64,000 nucleotides of DNA, from the NCBI GenBank assembly GCA_020152595.1, contig JAIGNY010003802.1, positions 1 to 64,000 on the forward strand, written 5' to 3'. A model generated the notes under the pieces. It worked only from the letters and a program-made list of their open reading frames with translations. It made no database searches and had not been told where the DNA came from. Shown here piece after piece: positions 37,667-44,332 of this stretch. Each line of letters starts with the position of its first letter. Positions within the stretch are counted from its first letter, which is position 1. The position numbers were made by a program, and so were the translations under genes. Source of the DNA: Chiridota heheva. Its lineage: Eukaryota; Echinodermata; Holothuroidea; Apodida; Chiridotidae.

Positions 37667-39184
37667 CTTAAATATTTATATATATGTGTGTATATAAAAA
37701 AAAAATTGGGGGCAGGGGAGGGTAGGATTTTGAAAGAAAGGGGTGATTTATTTTTTTGGAAAAAATGGCCAAAAATACCAAAAGAGGCCCAAATATAAAA
37801 GAAAACCAAAAATACTAAAAAATGCCAAACATTGTCTGGAAAAGGTCAAATGTGCCATTTTGCAGGAATTTTGCCCTTCAATTATTTTGAACAGGAATTT
37901 GATAACATGCGGGAATTCCGCAATTGTGCACCTTAATGTGAACACTGGCCTCAAGGCAAGGTTTTTTAAATATCTTTGCTTTTTCTTCAAAGATATAAAG
38001 GATGAAAAGTAGAATTGAAAATGAATTTTGCTCAGAGGGTGTCAAGAATATAGCAGAGCATTTTCAGAAAAAAGAAGGTACTTGAAAAGTGTTCACTTTA
38101 AAATGGCATTGAAACTGACCACTACATTTTCTAAAATTCTTCTAATTCTTGGTTTATTGCTGTACACACTTTGACTAACTAATTGTGTTGTAATATTTGC
38201 AGTGTCATTATGTGTCTCTTCTTCTTTGCTTTAGCATAGGAATAAAACAGATTATAATTCACTTTTTTGTACTTTTTACATTTGATTTTGGAAAAATTAA
38301 CATGAAGTCATTGATTAAAAATATAAGTTTCTGGTGTAAGTCCTAAATCCTTTTCACACATACCTTGAATTTAGTGGAACATCAAGCAAAGAAGAAGTTG
38401 AATCCAAATAGAGTTGGCGCTAATTTTGATCACAACGCCACCACCTCATCTGATTGGCTGCCTTCATTTGGACGAGTGTGGAATCATGGACCAAGATCGC
38501 AGTCCAGGTGAGTAACGGTTTTCTTTGTGATGATGTAGAATAACATAGATGACATGAAGAGCAGTATATAATAAAGATATGTGGACCGCTTATAGAAATT
38601 AGAGAGAAGGCTGAAGCCAACATTTATTTCTGAAAGTCTGCAATTATCATAATTTTTCCCCATTGTCCGATTTCGAAAAGTACAAAAATGGAAAATGCAA
38701 AATTTGGAAAAATTATTTGAATGAATAAAATGCCCGGCTTTTTGATATTGTTAATAATTTTACACATTTATCATAATACCTTGTAGATTAGATTTTTCGG
38801 GACAATATTGATTATTTTAAGTGTTTATGTTGCCGCAATTTTACGCTGAGCCGATATTCACGGCCTAATGTTATATATTAAAGCTTCATAAAATGGGGCT
38901 TTCTAGCTATCTTTCAATATTTAACCCTCAGTGGATGCCGAGTATAAAATTGCTCATATGAAAAGATCTTCAAAACTTAATAAGTCATTACTCAGAAAAT
39001 ACAGGTACTGCTGTTGTTATTTAAAGATAGCTCTGTTCAGAATTTAAAACTCTCTGTTGACTGCAAAATATCTACCTGTCCTTATACCTTCAAATCATTG
39101 TATTCTCTTTGATGTAGGAAACAATACAGAGGTGATACAGAGAAGTTCAAAAAGAAACGCTTCACCTACAATAAAACAGCCTGA
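10687..39184 (+). CDS. CENATAC: CENATAC/CCDC84 orthologue, nine exons (413 aa)
   Basis: Spliced reading: 10687-10809, 19207-19373, 23502-23667, 28366-28449, 29575-29834, 33522-33621, 37021-37162, 38375-38507, 39118-39184. All introns are GT-AG, and phases join without a break into 413 codons plus stop. CENATAC (formerly CCDC84) is a nuclear zinc-finger protein of the U12 spliceosome that promotes splicing of AT-AC minor introns; human loss causes mosaic variegated aneuploidy. Seen here: finger 1 (C8, C11, H21, H27), finger 2 (C68, C71, H94, H100), a charged helical middle (about 120-180), a divergent linker, the conserved block [13 protein letters not shown] (305-317), and the C-terminal block RVGANFDH...WLPSFGRVW (360-383). 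The human protein is about 332 aa; the extra length lies mainly in exons 5-7. An in-frame ATG exists at 10561, but 10687 matches the family start just before finger 1. Exon 5-6 boundaries are the least certain. Confidence 0.93.
10864..11098. other. Start of CENATAC intron 1
   Basis: Intron 1 runs 10810-19206 (8.4 kb). This part has TAGGCCTA words (about 10867 and 10893) and no other recognisable element. Confidence 0.5.
11099..11485. repeat. MITE family A, rearranged copy
   Basis: The left part (11099-11240) matches the TIR (ATTAGTTCAGTGGTCAAGCAA) and the AGGAGATATTTAAGTTT block in + orientation. The right part (about 11335-11480) matches the interior in opposite orientation (CAAACTTTCTTCAGGTGGTA...ATGGTTTTTATGCCACAAAATTGA). 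This is a broken or folded-back copy compared with 27659-28162. Confidence 0.5.
11775..12545 (-). pseudogene. Transposon-like ORF remnant, DUF6589-like (tentative)
   Basis: Two - strand frames (12545-12069, then 11981-11775 after stops and frameshifts) read as one decayed protein. Blocks seen include [50 protein letters not shown] and, downstream, [19 protein letters not shown]. The composition looks like real protein. The order 'A-GRQNVAP ... D-VTEN-NR-LK' resembles DUF6589-type transposon-associated proteins of invertebrates, but I recognise this only weakly. It lies antisense inside CENATAC intron 1 and cannot be a CENATAC exon. Confidence 0.4.
12636..12645. repeat. Left target-site duplication of the L1-like LINE
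   Basis: AGTATATACT here is repeated exactly at 15818-15827, flanking the LINE between them. The left copy abuts the T-rich (poly-A in element sense) end. Confidence 0.8.
12646..15817 (-). mobile_element. L1-like LINE insertion, 5'-truncated, flanked by 10-bp TSD
   Basis: This - strand insertion in CENATAC intron 1 runs from its 5'-truncated end (about 15810) to an A-rich tail (T-rich on + at 12645-12690). Both sides carry AGTATATACT. It lacks the endonuclease and begins in the linker before the RT (RGRGYWKF near 15780). Preserved duplication and a nearly open frame indicate a fairly young, dead-on-arrival insertion. It is antisense to the host gene. Confidence 0.8.
12760..15806 (-). pseudogene. 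L1-like ORF2 remnant: reverse transcriptase and C-terminal Cys region
   Basis: One frame stays readable from about 15806 to 13060, interrupted only by in-frame stops at 14913-14915 (TAA), 13533-13535 (TAG) and 13377-13379 (TGA). RT signatures: [25 protein letters not shown]...[53 protein letters not shown], the catalytic box YADDTT (about 14430), then [12 protein letters not shown] and GPLRYLGI. The C-terminal region has [18 protein letters not shown] (about 13110-13165), the zf-RVT-like motif. A frameshift near 13095 leads into a further coding-like tail to about 12760. The domain order fits the L1/Tx1 group. Catalytic acids are intact but the stops make it inactive. Confidence 0.8.
15818..15827. 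repeat. Right target-site duplication of the L1-like LINE
   Basis: AGTATATACT, identical to 12636-12645, abuts the truncated 5' end of the LINE. Confidence 0.8.
15828..17280. other. CENATAC intron 1, AT-rich, nothing recognised
   Basis: There is no coding motif, clear repeat boundary or RNA gene here. It would have been contiguous with 12635 before the LINE inserted. Confidence 0.5.
17285..17690. repeat. GGAAATTTCC-type array, opposite orientation
   Basis: Imperfect ~20-nt units of the form GAAAATTTCCTGAAAATGAG and TTCCCGGAAATTAA fill about 400 bp. They are the reverse complement of the TTTTCGGGAAATTTCC arrays near 8-10 kb, so the family is dispersed and inserts in both orientations. The - strand frame over it is a shadow. 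Confidence 0.6.
18000..18042 (+). repeat. 15-bp tandem repeat, three copies
   Basis: CTGTAGTTCTGCAC is repeated three times in a row, the last copy slightly short. Confidence 0.8.
18108..18216. mobile_element. Short TTAA-flanked MITE, copy 1 (piggyBac-like ends)
   Basis: About 101 bp lie between TTAA tetranucleotides (18108-18111 and 18213-18216). The ends are inverted: CC(T)TTACTCTACCAGCA on the left and TAGTAGAGTAAGGG on the right. The inside is GC-rich with a CGATAATATCG palindrome. TTAA targets and CCYT-type ends are hallmarks of piggyBac-mobilised elements. No transposase is encoded. Confidence 0.6.
18278..18385. mobile_element. Short TTAA-flanked MITE, copy 2
   Basis: A near-identical second copy of 18108-18216, in the same orientation, is bounded by TTAA at 18278-18281 and 18382-18385. 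About 60 bp of unrelated DNA separates the copies. Left end CCCTTACTCTACCAGCAC; right end GTGGTAGAGTAAGG. Confidence 0.6.
18437..19190 (+). repeat. Dispersed repeat family C (TACCTCTGC...ATTCTAGTT)
   Basis: This block starts TACCTCTGCTAATGAAGTTG and contains GATATCTCAAGAACTGAT, TTGGATTTGGATTAAATTTTGTGTG and GCTTAAGGAAGAGGTGAATA. It ends near a GAATGCTAAAATTCTAGTT word. Related copies lie at 24690-25600 (+) and 57960-58400 (-). It is non-coding; the Cys/Phe-rich frames over it are translations of the repeat. Confidence 0.6.
19207..19373 (+). CDS. CENATAC: CENATAC exon 2 (zinc finger 2)
   Basis: The acceptor TTGCATTCATAG precedes the exon; the donor is GTAGGA. It encodes [10 protein letters not shown] at the start and [13 protein letters not shown]...NWIEHLC at the end, matching the second Cys/His finger of CENATAC. 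It ends in phase 2 inside a glycine codon. Exon extent is set by phase and homology. Confidence 0.92.
19831..21366 (+). pseudogene. I/Jockey-like LINE, 5'-truncated, with RNase H
   Basis: The element starts inside the region after RT ([11 protein letters not shown], then [29 protein letters not shown]), frameshifts, then encodes a readable RNase H at about 20330-20720. All four acidic sites are visible: D in YTDGSK, E in FSAEAKAI, D in FSDSKAVL and D in [10 protein letters not shown]. The 3' end is CGTGGTGCCGTTAAG followed by a (CAAA)n tail at 21345-21366. The domain order suits I/Jockey-type LINEs carrying RNase H. It lies in CENATAC intron 2, in sense orientation. A second 3' copy is at 40560-41235. 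Confidence 0.75.
21727..21835 (+). repeat. (CATA)n microsatellite
   Basis: A near-pure tetranucleotide CATA run of about 100 bp is interrupted by a short CA run near 21791. Frames reading Tyr-Ile-His-Thr or Cys-Met-Tyr-Val are artefacts of the repeat. Confidence 0.95.
22370..22620. repeat. GC-rich dispersed repeat fragment
   Basis: A GC-rich block (GGGGCCAGGGGCC, GGGGCAAAGCCCTGG, GGGGGCGAAACCCC) sits in AT-rich intron 2. Related words in the opposite orientation occur near 7985-8095, suggesting a dispersed element. No gene is supported. Confidence 0.4.
23502..23667 (+). CDS. CENATAC: CENATAC exon 3
   Basis: After acceptor TTTTTATTTACAG, the exon encodes [18 protein letters not shown] (completing finger 2 with His100), then a Lys/Glu-rich helix with [20 protein letters not shown]. 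Donor GTAAGT; ends phase 0. It matches the HKK-ATNKFWW block of vertebrate CENATAC. Confidence 0.93.
23797..24376. repeat. MITE family B, complete copy
   Basis: Inverted ends AATATTCCCATGGATTT (about 23802) and AAATCCATGGGAATATT (about 24347) bound ~570 bp of AT-rich non-coding sequence. Related copies are at 25625-26140, 30040-30605 and 33935-34425, and a right-end fragment is at 24440-24620. All five lie in CENATAC introns. Confidence 0.65.
24440..24620. repeat. MITE family B, right-end fragment
   Basis: ATAAGATATCAACATGGTCTTTACACCAAACTG and a CCAGGAATATTCCT end match the right part of family B. Confidence 0.45.
24690..25600 (+). repeat. Dispersed repeat family C with internal triplication
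   Basis: This is the same family as 18437-19190. A ~160-bp module (TTTGTCTGTCATCAAGAT, then GAACTGATGATTGGATTTGG, then GGAACAGGGGAAGGG) occurs three times in tandem from about 24715, 24880 and 25045. A further triple of TTGTCAAGACTAAG follows at 25213-25258, and the block ends near GCTAATATTCTAGTT. Confidence 0.6.
25625..26140. repeat. MITE family B, diverged copy
   Basis: It shares GAAACAATTTGGTGTAAAAATC and TTGTTGATAT near the left and GATCTCTACACTAAAATGTTTCT near the right with 23797-24376 and 30040-30605. A (TA)n tract of about 20 bp sits near the right end. Confidence 0.5.
26145..27650. other. CENATAC intron 3, nothing recognised
   Basis: Short open frames only. TTTTGGCATTGTG is duplicated at about 27290 and the phrase 'ATGATGTAGTAGCTCAA' recurs at about 26305 and 26477. 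No splice-bounded conserved coding piece is seen. Confidence 0.4.
27659..28162 (+). mobile_element. MITE family A with ~120-bp terminal inverted repeats
   Basis: The left arm (from TTCAGGGGTTAAGCAA, through AAATAGTGAAGAAAGCATTC and AAGGAGATATTTAAG) is the inverted counterpart of the right arm. The right arm runs from CTTGAATATCTCTTGAATGATTTCTTCAC to TTGACCACCGAATTAATCC. Long imperfect TIRs and lack of coding capacity identify a foldback or MITE element. Partial copies: 1-228, 11099-11485, 31250-31402, 33080-33410. Confidence 0.65.
28366..28449 (+). CDS. CENATAC: CENATAC exon 4
   Basis: A short 84-nt phase 0-0 exon encodes [16 protein letters not shown]... and ends TKAVE. Acceptor TTTCCATACAG, donor GTTTGT. 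It corresponds to the AAQIREVEQSRQE helix of vertebrate CENATAC. Being a multiple of three, it could be skipped without a frameshift. Confidence 0.88.
29247..29470 (+). repeat. tRNA-derived SINE-like element
   Basis: A CCTGGTTCACTCAATTGATA segment resembling an A box is followed by GGTCATGGGTTCAATCCTGG, which contains a B box (GGTTCAATCC). A 21-bp segment ending GGTCATGGGTTCAAGCC is duplicated at 29287-29328. It lies in intron 4 and is not a functional tRNA as far as I can see. Confidence 0.5.
29575..29834 (+). CDS. CENATAC: CENATAC exon 5 (variable linker)
   Basis: After acceptor GAATACCTTTCAG, about 87 codons are poorly conserved, Ser/Asn/Pro-rich, ending VPVWHNAS. Phase 0 start agrees with exon 4. 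I place the donor at GTACCC (29835), leaving phase 2, because only then do exon 6 and the conserved exon 7 stay in frame. The donor is weak. Confidence 0.7.
30040..30605. repeat. MITE family B, copy in intron 5
   Basis: It begins AAAGAATATTCCCATG, contains GTACAAAAATCATATTGATAT and GACATCACAGCAACACATTC, and ends AAACCATGAGAATATTTC. It is closely similar to 33935-34425. Confidence 0.65.
30762..30975 (+). repeat. tRNA-derived SINE
   Basis: GGAGTGGCTCAGTGGTTAAG (A-box like) and GGGATTTGATTCC (B-box like) are spaced as in tRNA genes. They are followed by a GTGTCCTTGAGTAAGGCAC segment typical of many SINE bodies. It sits in CENATAC intron 5. Confidence 0.6.
31250..31402 (+). repeat. MITE family A, left-arm fragment
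   Basis: AAGGATTAGTTCAGTGGTCAAGCAAAG through AGGAGATATTCAAGTTTTAAG matches the arm of 27659-28162. The rest of the element is missing. Confidence 0.55.
31430..31870. repeat. Diverged tandem duplication with inner 21-bp minisatellite
   Basis: Two ~190-bp units share TAGATCTG(A/G)(C/G)GACTGAATGGAATTTATAA and GGACACATAATAGACTT. In the second, a 21-bp unit (GTCTTGCGAATGAATACCATT) is repeated five times at about 31690-31793. Frames that read through it in all three phases are repeat artefacts. Confidence 0.75.
31970..33030. repeat. Degenerate minisatellite, GATGGCATGTGGGACAGGGTGG-like
   Basis: About 1 kb of G-rich + strand sequence has imperfect ~20-22 nt units. TGGTAGGTGAATGGGGGA types (31970-32240) grade into GGCATGTGGGACAGGGTGG types (32320-33030). 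Long open frames on both strands (up to 314 codons on -) are Pro/His/Ser-rich and encode the repeat. I do not call them genes. The array lies in intron 5. Confidence 0.75.
33080..33410 (-). repeat. MITE family A, inverted partial copy
   Basis: It is the reverse complement of the interior and one arm of family A: TTTTCTTCAGGTGGTATATTATAA, CCATGGTTTTTACC, GACATCACAATTAGTCTGAAATC, and the arm end TTGACCCCTGAACTAATCC. Confidence 0.6.
33522..33621 (+). CDS. CENATAC: CENATAC exon 6
   Basis: Codes for [17 protein letters not shown]...KRTLQ, a Pro-containing linker. Start at 33522 (after GAAGCTCAG) is chosen because it takes one base to complete exon 5's last codon. An alternative acceptor at 33501 would break phase with exon 5. 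Donor CAG|GTGAAG; ends phase 0. Confidence 0.7.
33935..34425. repeat. MITE family B, copy in intron 6
   Basis: AAACAATTTAGTACAAAAATCATGTTGATAT, GACATCACAGCAACACATTC, and the end AAACTATGAGAATGATTC match 30040-30605 almost throughout. Confidence 0.65.
34836..34990 (+). repeat. (ATT)n microsatellite
   Basis: A trinucleotide ATT run of about 150 bp, with single interruptions near 34935 and 34970. Confidence 0.95.
35280..35660. repeat. Probable dispersed repeat fragment
   Basis: A GGGAGGGCATTCCAAAGTCTGG ... ACTGAGAAGGACCTGTCACC phrase resembles a widely dispersed animal LINE-associated sequence. This is from memory and is weakly supported. It lies in CENATAC intron 6. Confidence 0.3.
37021..37162 (+). 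CDS. CENATAC: CENATAC exon 7 ([13 protein letters not shown] block)
   Basis: After acceptor TCTTTAACAG, the exon encodes [17 protein letters not shown], one of the two best conserved CENATAC motifs, then an acidic stretch [12 protein letters not shown], ending [10 protein letters not shown]. Donor GTAAGA; ends phase 1. A - strand open frame over this region is a shadow. Confidence 0.94.
37494..37695. repeat. (TATG)n and (TA)n compound microsatellite
   Basis: A TATG tetranucleotide run (about 37509-37565) passes into TA dinucleotide runs to about 37680. All open frames here are artefacts. Confidence 0.95.
38375..38507 (+). CDS. CENATAC: CENATAC exon 8 (VGANFDH...WLPSFGRVW block)
   Basis: The exon encodes [19 protein letters not shown], then [18 protein letters not shown], nearly superimposable on the vertebrate CENATAC C-terminus. 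Acceptor CTTGAATTTAG, donor GTGAGT; phase 1 in, phase 2 out. Confidence 0.95.
39118..39184 (+). CDS. CENATAC: CENATAC exon 9 (C-terminus and stop)
   Basis: After acceptor TTTGATGTAG, the exon gives [14 protein letters not shown], then FTYNKTA and TGA at 39182-39184. This matches the basic C-terminal tail of the family. Confidence 0.92.
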
Positions 39185-39893
39185 GGCGGTTGTGAATGGA
39201 ATACTCTACCAGTGAGGTCAGAGGTCATCTCAGAGTTATCAGTCCCGTGATCAAGATTTTATTGAAAAAATTTGTAGTCTATCTGCGGAATGATTTCCAC
39301 ACGTTATTCCTTAATTGTAGTCATAAATTGGTTGAAGCTGAGCAAACTATTTTGTTTAGTTTGTAATGGAATTACTTTGATATCCGCAATAGTAGCAGAG
39401 AAAGGGAAGCAGAAGTATGTATACAATTTTTGATTTGATAGAGTGGTGCTGTGCAATAAATTCCAAATGAAATTGGATCATTGCAGTCATTAAATTTTTT
39501 ACAGCAAAGCAAATATGATATTTTGTTTTAGTTTGTCATGGAAATACTTTGCGATCTGCATTAAAAGCAGAAAGAGAAGCAGAATTATGTGCAAAATTCC
39601 TAATTTTATAGAGTGCAACTTTAGCATTCTGCTGAGATGGTAAATGTGGTATTTGATTGTCTTATATCTTCCCTTGGATGCTGTCTTTGAATGTAAACAC
39701 TATAGAAGAATATCATCTCTTCATGTTTGAGTTTTGAGCTGCTTATGTAGGGATCAATGTCATGTTTTTGATCCATGAATATTATCTGCATAATGGAAAT
39801 ATGCTCATTTTAACATAAAAGTATCACAAAATATTAGTGTAATTTGTAGCTATGTGACTTTATATATATAATCATTGTAATTCTTGTAATAAA
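39185..39893 (+). other. CENATAC: CENATAC 3' UTR with candidate poly(A) signals
   Basis: AATAAA occurs at 39455-39460 and 39888-39893. The region has a diverged ~180-bp tandem duplication (TTTTGTTTAGTTTGTAATGGAA near 39350 and TTTTGTTTTAGTTTGTCATGGAA near 39522). Which signal is used cannot be told from sequence. Confidence 0.5.
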
Positions 39894-40559
39894 AGGGAAA
39901 GTGTTTAGAGTCAGAAGCAGTCAAAGGAACGTATTAAATGAGTGTGATGGTTGTTGCACAACATGTAATCAACACCAATTTGTATTAAGTACAGTACATA
40001 TGCAGCAGCAGCTTCATATGAAATCCATTTAGATGCTAAATCGAAGTAAACATAGTAACTAAAGGGTTATGAAAAGAAACGTTCAGGCATTTTTTCAAGT
40101 TTTGGAGAAAATGGTATGATTTAGAGATTTTGAGGTGTATAGGGGCTAAAGTGGCCCGTAGCCAATGTCCTTTTGCAATGGGGCCACAAACATTTTTTGG
40201 AGGAAGGAAAGGGAGGGGGCATTAACACTTTTAAGTGGGATGCCCAGCAAGGAGTGGGACAAAACCAAAGGGTTTCATATTATTTCAAATGTATTACATA
40301 TTAAGATAATATTCAAACTTTGAAACAGTAAGTTCTTGTTTAATCTCTCCATTATTATGGGAAAATACTAGAATTAAATATTACATAAATATCTTTATGA
40401 TATTCTTGTTGATGTCAGAGAATTAAAGCTGCACATGCTTTCTGGATCATTCCATTTATTTAGTACACAGGGAATTTTAAGTATCAGCCCAAGTGTGGAT
40501 GATGGTTTCAATGACCTTGAATAGGCTTTAATTGTGTTCAGTCATATTCAGTTTGTGAT

Positions 40560-41235
40560 TTTTGTTGGCATCCCTGACAATGACAAGGCTGATGCAGCCG
40601 CTTAGCTTACCCTCAACCTCCCCCCTACACCTTTTCCTAAAATCCTCTCTGACATCAAACCCCTTGTTTATGACAGCTGGCAAACCTCATGGAACTCCCA
40701 AATTGATAACAAACTCCACGTCATCCAGCCCACCATTCCGATCAAACCCACCATTAACAACCTCTCTTGTATCGACAACGTTCATATTACCCGTCTTAGA
40801 ATAGGTCACACTCACCTCACTCACTCCCACCTCCTTAGTGGCTCCCCCAACCCTCTGCAACAATTGCCATTGCACCCTCACAATCCATCACGTTCTCCTT
40901 GTTTGCCCCCTGTACAACCTTTCCAGAGCTTCCCTCGCTCTACACAACTCAATTGCTGAGTTCTTTCAGAAAAATCCTCTAGATAAAATTATCTCCTTCC
41001 TTCATCATGCTTCCCTCTACAACTGTATTTAATTCCCCTCTTCCACCCCCTCTCTCTACTTTGTTTTTGTTTTAGCCATGCACCTCCTCTCACAGCTTTC
41101 TGACTTTTTGTTCTTGAATTTCTCTCATTCTCCCTGTTTCCTTTCCTTTCTACCTCTAGAGTAATCTGATCTCTCAGGCACAATTTGACCCTCGTTGTCG
41201 TGGTGCCGTTAAGCCCTCATCAAACAAACAATTAA
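40560..41235 (+). pseudogene. I/Jockey-like LINE 3' end, second copy
   Basis: The copy starts in the last RNase H motif (GIPDNDKADAAA, with an in-frame stop) and follows the 3' part of 19831-21366 to the same tail (CGTGGTGCCGTTAAG then CAAACAAACAA). Strong 5' truncation is typical of LINE insertion. It sits about 1.4 kb downstream of the CENATAC stop. Confidence 0.75.
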
Positions 41236-41296
41236 CAGTTAGGCCCTTAGTGCTTTCAAAATTTGATGTGGTGAACGGTAAGCATGATTTCAAGTT

Positions 41297-42335
41297 TTAG
41301 TTTTTAAGTTGAATGTTTAGTTTGCCGTAAAAATTGCACCCACTGAACGATAAGGGAAGCTGATCTTGCGATGTATAGTTAGGGCTAACAATGTTAGCGC
41401 TGGTGGTACAAGGCCTGTTGTTATTAACGTTCAGGTTGAAAGTGTTGCTAGTGTTACTAAGTCTAACGCTGGTGCTGTTGTTATTTCCGACAGTTTTACT
41501 CATGGTCAGAGCATATAATAAGAACTGCTTCTGACTGTTGATAAGTTTATTGGTGTAGCTCCGTACACACGCCTCATTTTTGTGGCCAGTGACCGCCATT
41601 ATTTGATGAGTATTTGTCCCAGCTTGGTCTGGAACAATGATGTCGTTGCCTTTATGCAGTGATTTGTATATTTGCATGACAATTCTGCATCACAAGATAT
41701 CTTTGACATCATTTTTGAAAGTGTTTTCTCCCCCACTGGAGCATTGGTGAACCATGGGTTATTGTCTGAATTTGGTTTCTCTGTTTTTGGCCATTGAAAA
41801 AAGCGACATACAGTTTGAAGGCTGCAACCGACATGTCATTGGTGAGTTTTATCCTCATACATTCGTCTAAACTGATGCTGCTTGTCAGATGTTGCCCCTG
41901 GGTGGTTCTTGTCTTTTTCGTTGACAGCCAGCTCTATGTATTCTCTCCCATCATCATCTTTTTATTCCTGAAGGATTTTCTTTGCACTTCTCTCTGTCCT
42001 TCTCTGCCTTTTCTCCCAGAGTAGAAGCTGACGTCAAACCAAACCTTTCGTAGCAAAGACAGTGGGTCCTTGCAAGACAGAATCTTTAACTCTTCCAACT
42101 TTTCAAATCAATGTCATTTATGGGCTCATGGTGCTTTGTAGTATGCTTGCTTGATGAGACCCACGAACATATTGATTGCTTGTCGAAATTCTCGATCCTG
42201 GATTATGTTAATGGGTCGGTTCCAGGGATTGTCAGTTATGTGCCGGTGGATCGCTGCTCTTTTCCATGCCAGAGCAGACTTACTGTACTGCCCCCCCATT
42301 CTTGTTACATTATTCTGCATAGAGTGTTCTAAGAA
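41297..42335 (-). pseudogene. Crypton-type tyrosine recombinase remnant (DUF3504-like)
   Basis: On the - strand the order is: RMGGQYSKSALAWKRAAIHRHI and NIIQDREFRQAINMFVGLIK (42320-42126); a frameshifted stretch with FYSGRKGREGQREV and MYEDKTH (about 41990-41830); ENTLSKMM-like and LSCKYTNHC words near 41690; and the C-terminal catalytic block HQIMAVTGHKNEACVRSYTNK (about 41600-41540) ending LSFSGCNFYGKLNIQL. This is the layout of Crypton/DUF3504 proteins, which use a tyrosine recombinase fold and have domesticated relatives (ZMYM, QRICH1, KCTD1 families). Several frameshifts make it inactive. Confidence 0.65.
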
Positions 42336-42490
42336 GAATTGTTAGATCTTCTGCAGGTAGCTCTTCAAACTCAGGTGGCTTATCATTTTCTTGTAGCCAT
42401 TCTGTGGAGAAAAAAAATAAACAGGTTTGTCAGGCAACTGATAATTAATCATTTTAGATGTTTGAAAAGAAGTATTAAAAGGAGGCATAC

Positions 42491-42618
42491 AATAGGTTGC
42501 TCATTGTTGGGTAATAACAGGTCGCTCATTGTTGGGTAATAACAGGTCGCTCATTGTTGGGCAATAACAGGTCGCTCATTGTTGGGTAATAACAGGTCAC
42601 TCATTGTTGGGTAATAAC
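42491..42618 (+). repeat. 25-bp minisatellite, five copies
   Basis: Unit GTCGCTCATTGTTGGGTAAT plus AACAG is repeated five times with few changes. Related single copies in inverted and direct form are scattered to about 43640 (GGTCGCCCATTGTTGGCTGATAAC near 42849), suggesting the array grew inside a dispersed repeat. Confidence 0.85.
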
Positions 42619-42639
42619 TTGGCTCATCATAGAATTTAA

Positions 42640-43950
42640 AGAAAATGAGATCAACTAGGCCTATACTATCCCTCACCCATTAATCTTCAAATTCTTTGGA
42701 CTTGCCTGGTTATTATTTGGCAATTGTTTTGGCAATCTTTGGGCCGTTCATGGAGTAATAATCAGTCAATGGAATCAGCTATTTTTCATCTTCCAAAAAG
42801 GTATAGCTTGATTTGAATAAATGGACAATAGGGATGATAGAAAAAAATGGTCGCCCATTGTTGGCTGATAACCTGGCTTGTCCAAAAATTAAAAGAATAA
42901 TGGGCTCGGCTTCGCCTCGCCCATTAATCTTTAAATTGTTTGGACTTGCCGATTATTAGCCAACAATAGGCATTCTATGGAGTTTATAACTTCAATTCGT
43001 TGAACTTGCTGTTATGGTGTTTACCTAATTTTTTTAAACATGGTAAGGGGCCTAGGTGATTATTTTCATCAAATTAATATTTTGGCAATCTTATTTTGTA
43101 TCAAATAGACAAATACCTAGGCCTAGGCCTATGTTACATAACTGATCATATTTTCAATGTTTATCATTTTTGCAAGTTACTATTGATATTTCATACTTGT
43201 TCCATGGAAGCAAAATACTGTGCTATTCACCTTAAAAAATCTTTATTCCCAACTTCGTTTGCTTGATTGTTGATTTCTAAGTCTTGGAATCTTCTATGGC
43301 TTGCATATCTTCCTTGGATAGTGGGTTGAACCTTTTCTGTTTATTGTCACCTAGCAGCTCATCAATTCTTAAGTCAAACTTTATTTTGTACGTCAATATT
43401 TTACAGCTGATATAGAACGATGTAGTACATAGAATGTAATATGATGGGATATGATGGCTTATTTTGTAGTTGGTAGGGTGGTTGTTATGATATGTTGGAG
43501 TGAAGCCAAATTAGAATTGGTCAAGCTAATGAATATGCAACTGCCCGTTTATTGACTGGGAGGGCTGTCATTGGTCATTTTTTTCAGCTACTGTCCATTC
43601 GTTGAGTAATAACCAGACAGTAGGATTATACAAATGAGGCTTGTCAGCCAATCAGGTAGCTAGAAATGAATAACCGGACACTAGTGGTGATACAATTTGT
43701 GGTTTATAGTTAAATAATAGAATAATAATGAAAGACTGATAGAATACACAAATGCAATTCTTGCTTATTGCCAATGGTGATGAATAAATAACATACTGAG
43801 AACATAAATATTTAACTTAGGTTACAGTTCAAGAGCTACACTTTTATACGAGTATAAGCTTTACAGAACTATTTTAAACAATCATTCGTATTCAGAGTAC
43901 CCCAATCCCGCAATGACAGAAAGTTAAAACCAGGAGAAAAAAATGAATAA
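42640..43950. other. AT-rich repeat-derived stretch, no gene recognised
   Basis: Two ~80-bp pieces (GGGCTCGGCTTCGCC...CCCATTAATCTTTAAAT near 42900 and CCCTCACCCATTAATCTTCAAAT near 42670) are related to each other. TAGGCCTAGGCCTA is at about 43123. No coding motif is seen. Confidence 0.45.
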
Positions 43951-43960
43951 AAATGAATTC

Positions 43961-44332
43961 TTACATTTGGCTTCCCAGCATACTCTTCACATCATATAGC
44001 TTCTGGTCCCCTGGATGTGTTGCCCGTATGTATTCTCTGCCTTCTGCTGAGGTTGTGTTATGTAAAGTTCTCTTTACAGATTTAATACTTGATTCTTTAT
44101 CAGAGTATTTTATCTTAGTTCTTAGTTGTTGCATACATGCTTTGTTTACTTTCTGTTCTTTGGTTTTAAACACACCATTATTGCGTAATGCATACATTCT
44201 TGCTCTGTTCTTGTTTCTTTCAGGTTTTAAAGACTTTTTAAAACAATGTGGCCAAATACTTAACCTTGTCTTTAAAACCTTCAGTTTAAATTCATAGTTG
44301 GCCAGCCGTGAAAACACTGTTTCAAGTCTCAT
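43961..44332 (-). CDS. Unrecognised 123-aa ORF
   Basis: A Lys/Arg-rich open frame (MRLETVFSRLANYEFKLKVL at the start) has no family motif that I know. It lies between a Crypton remnant and a pogo remnant, so it may be part of either element or chance. A + strand frame overlaps it almost fully, which lowers confidence that either is real. Confidence 0.25.
   Translation of the reverse strand: MRLETVFSRLANYEFKLKVLKTRLSIWPHCFKKSLKPERNKNRARMYALRNNGVFKTKEQKVNKACMQQLRTKIKYSDKESSIKSVKRTLHNTTSAEGREYIRATHPGDQKLYDVKSMLGSQM

Noticed and set aside
37434-37809. Tyr-Ile-rich frames around 37.5 kb
   Set aside because: They translate TATG and TA microsatellites.
42491-42618. Possible CRISPR-like array (25-bp repeats)
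   Set aside because: Units are directly adjacent with no spacers, in metazoan DNA; it is a minisatellite.
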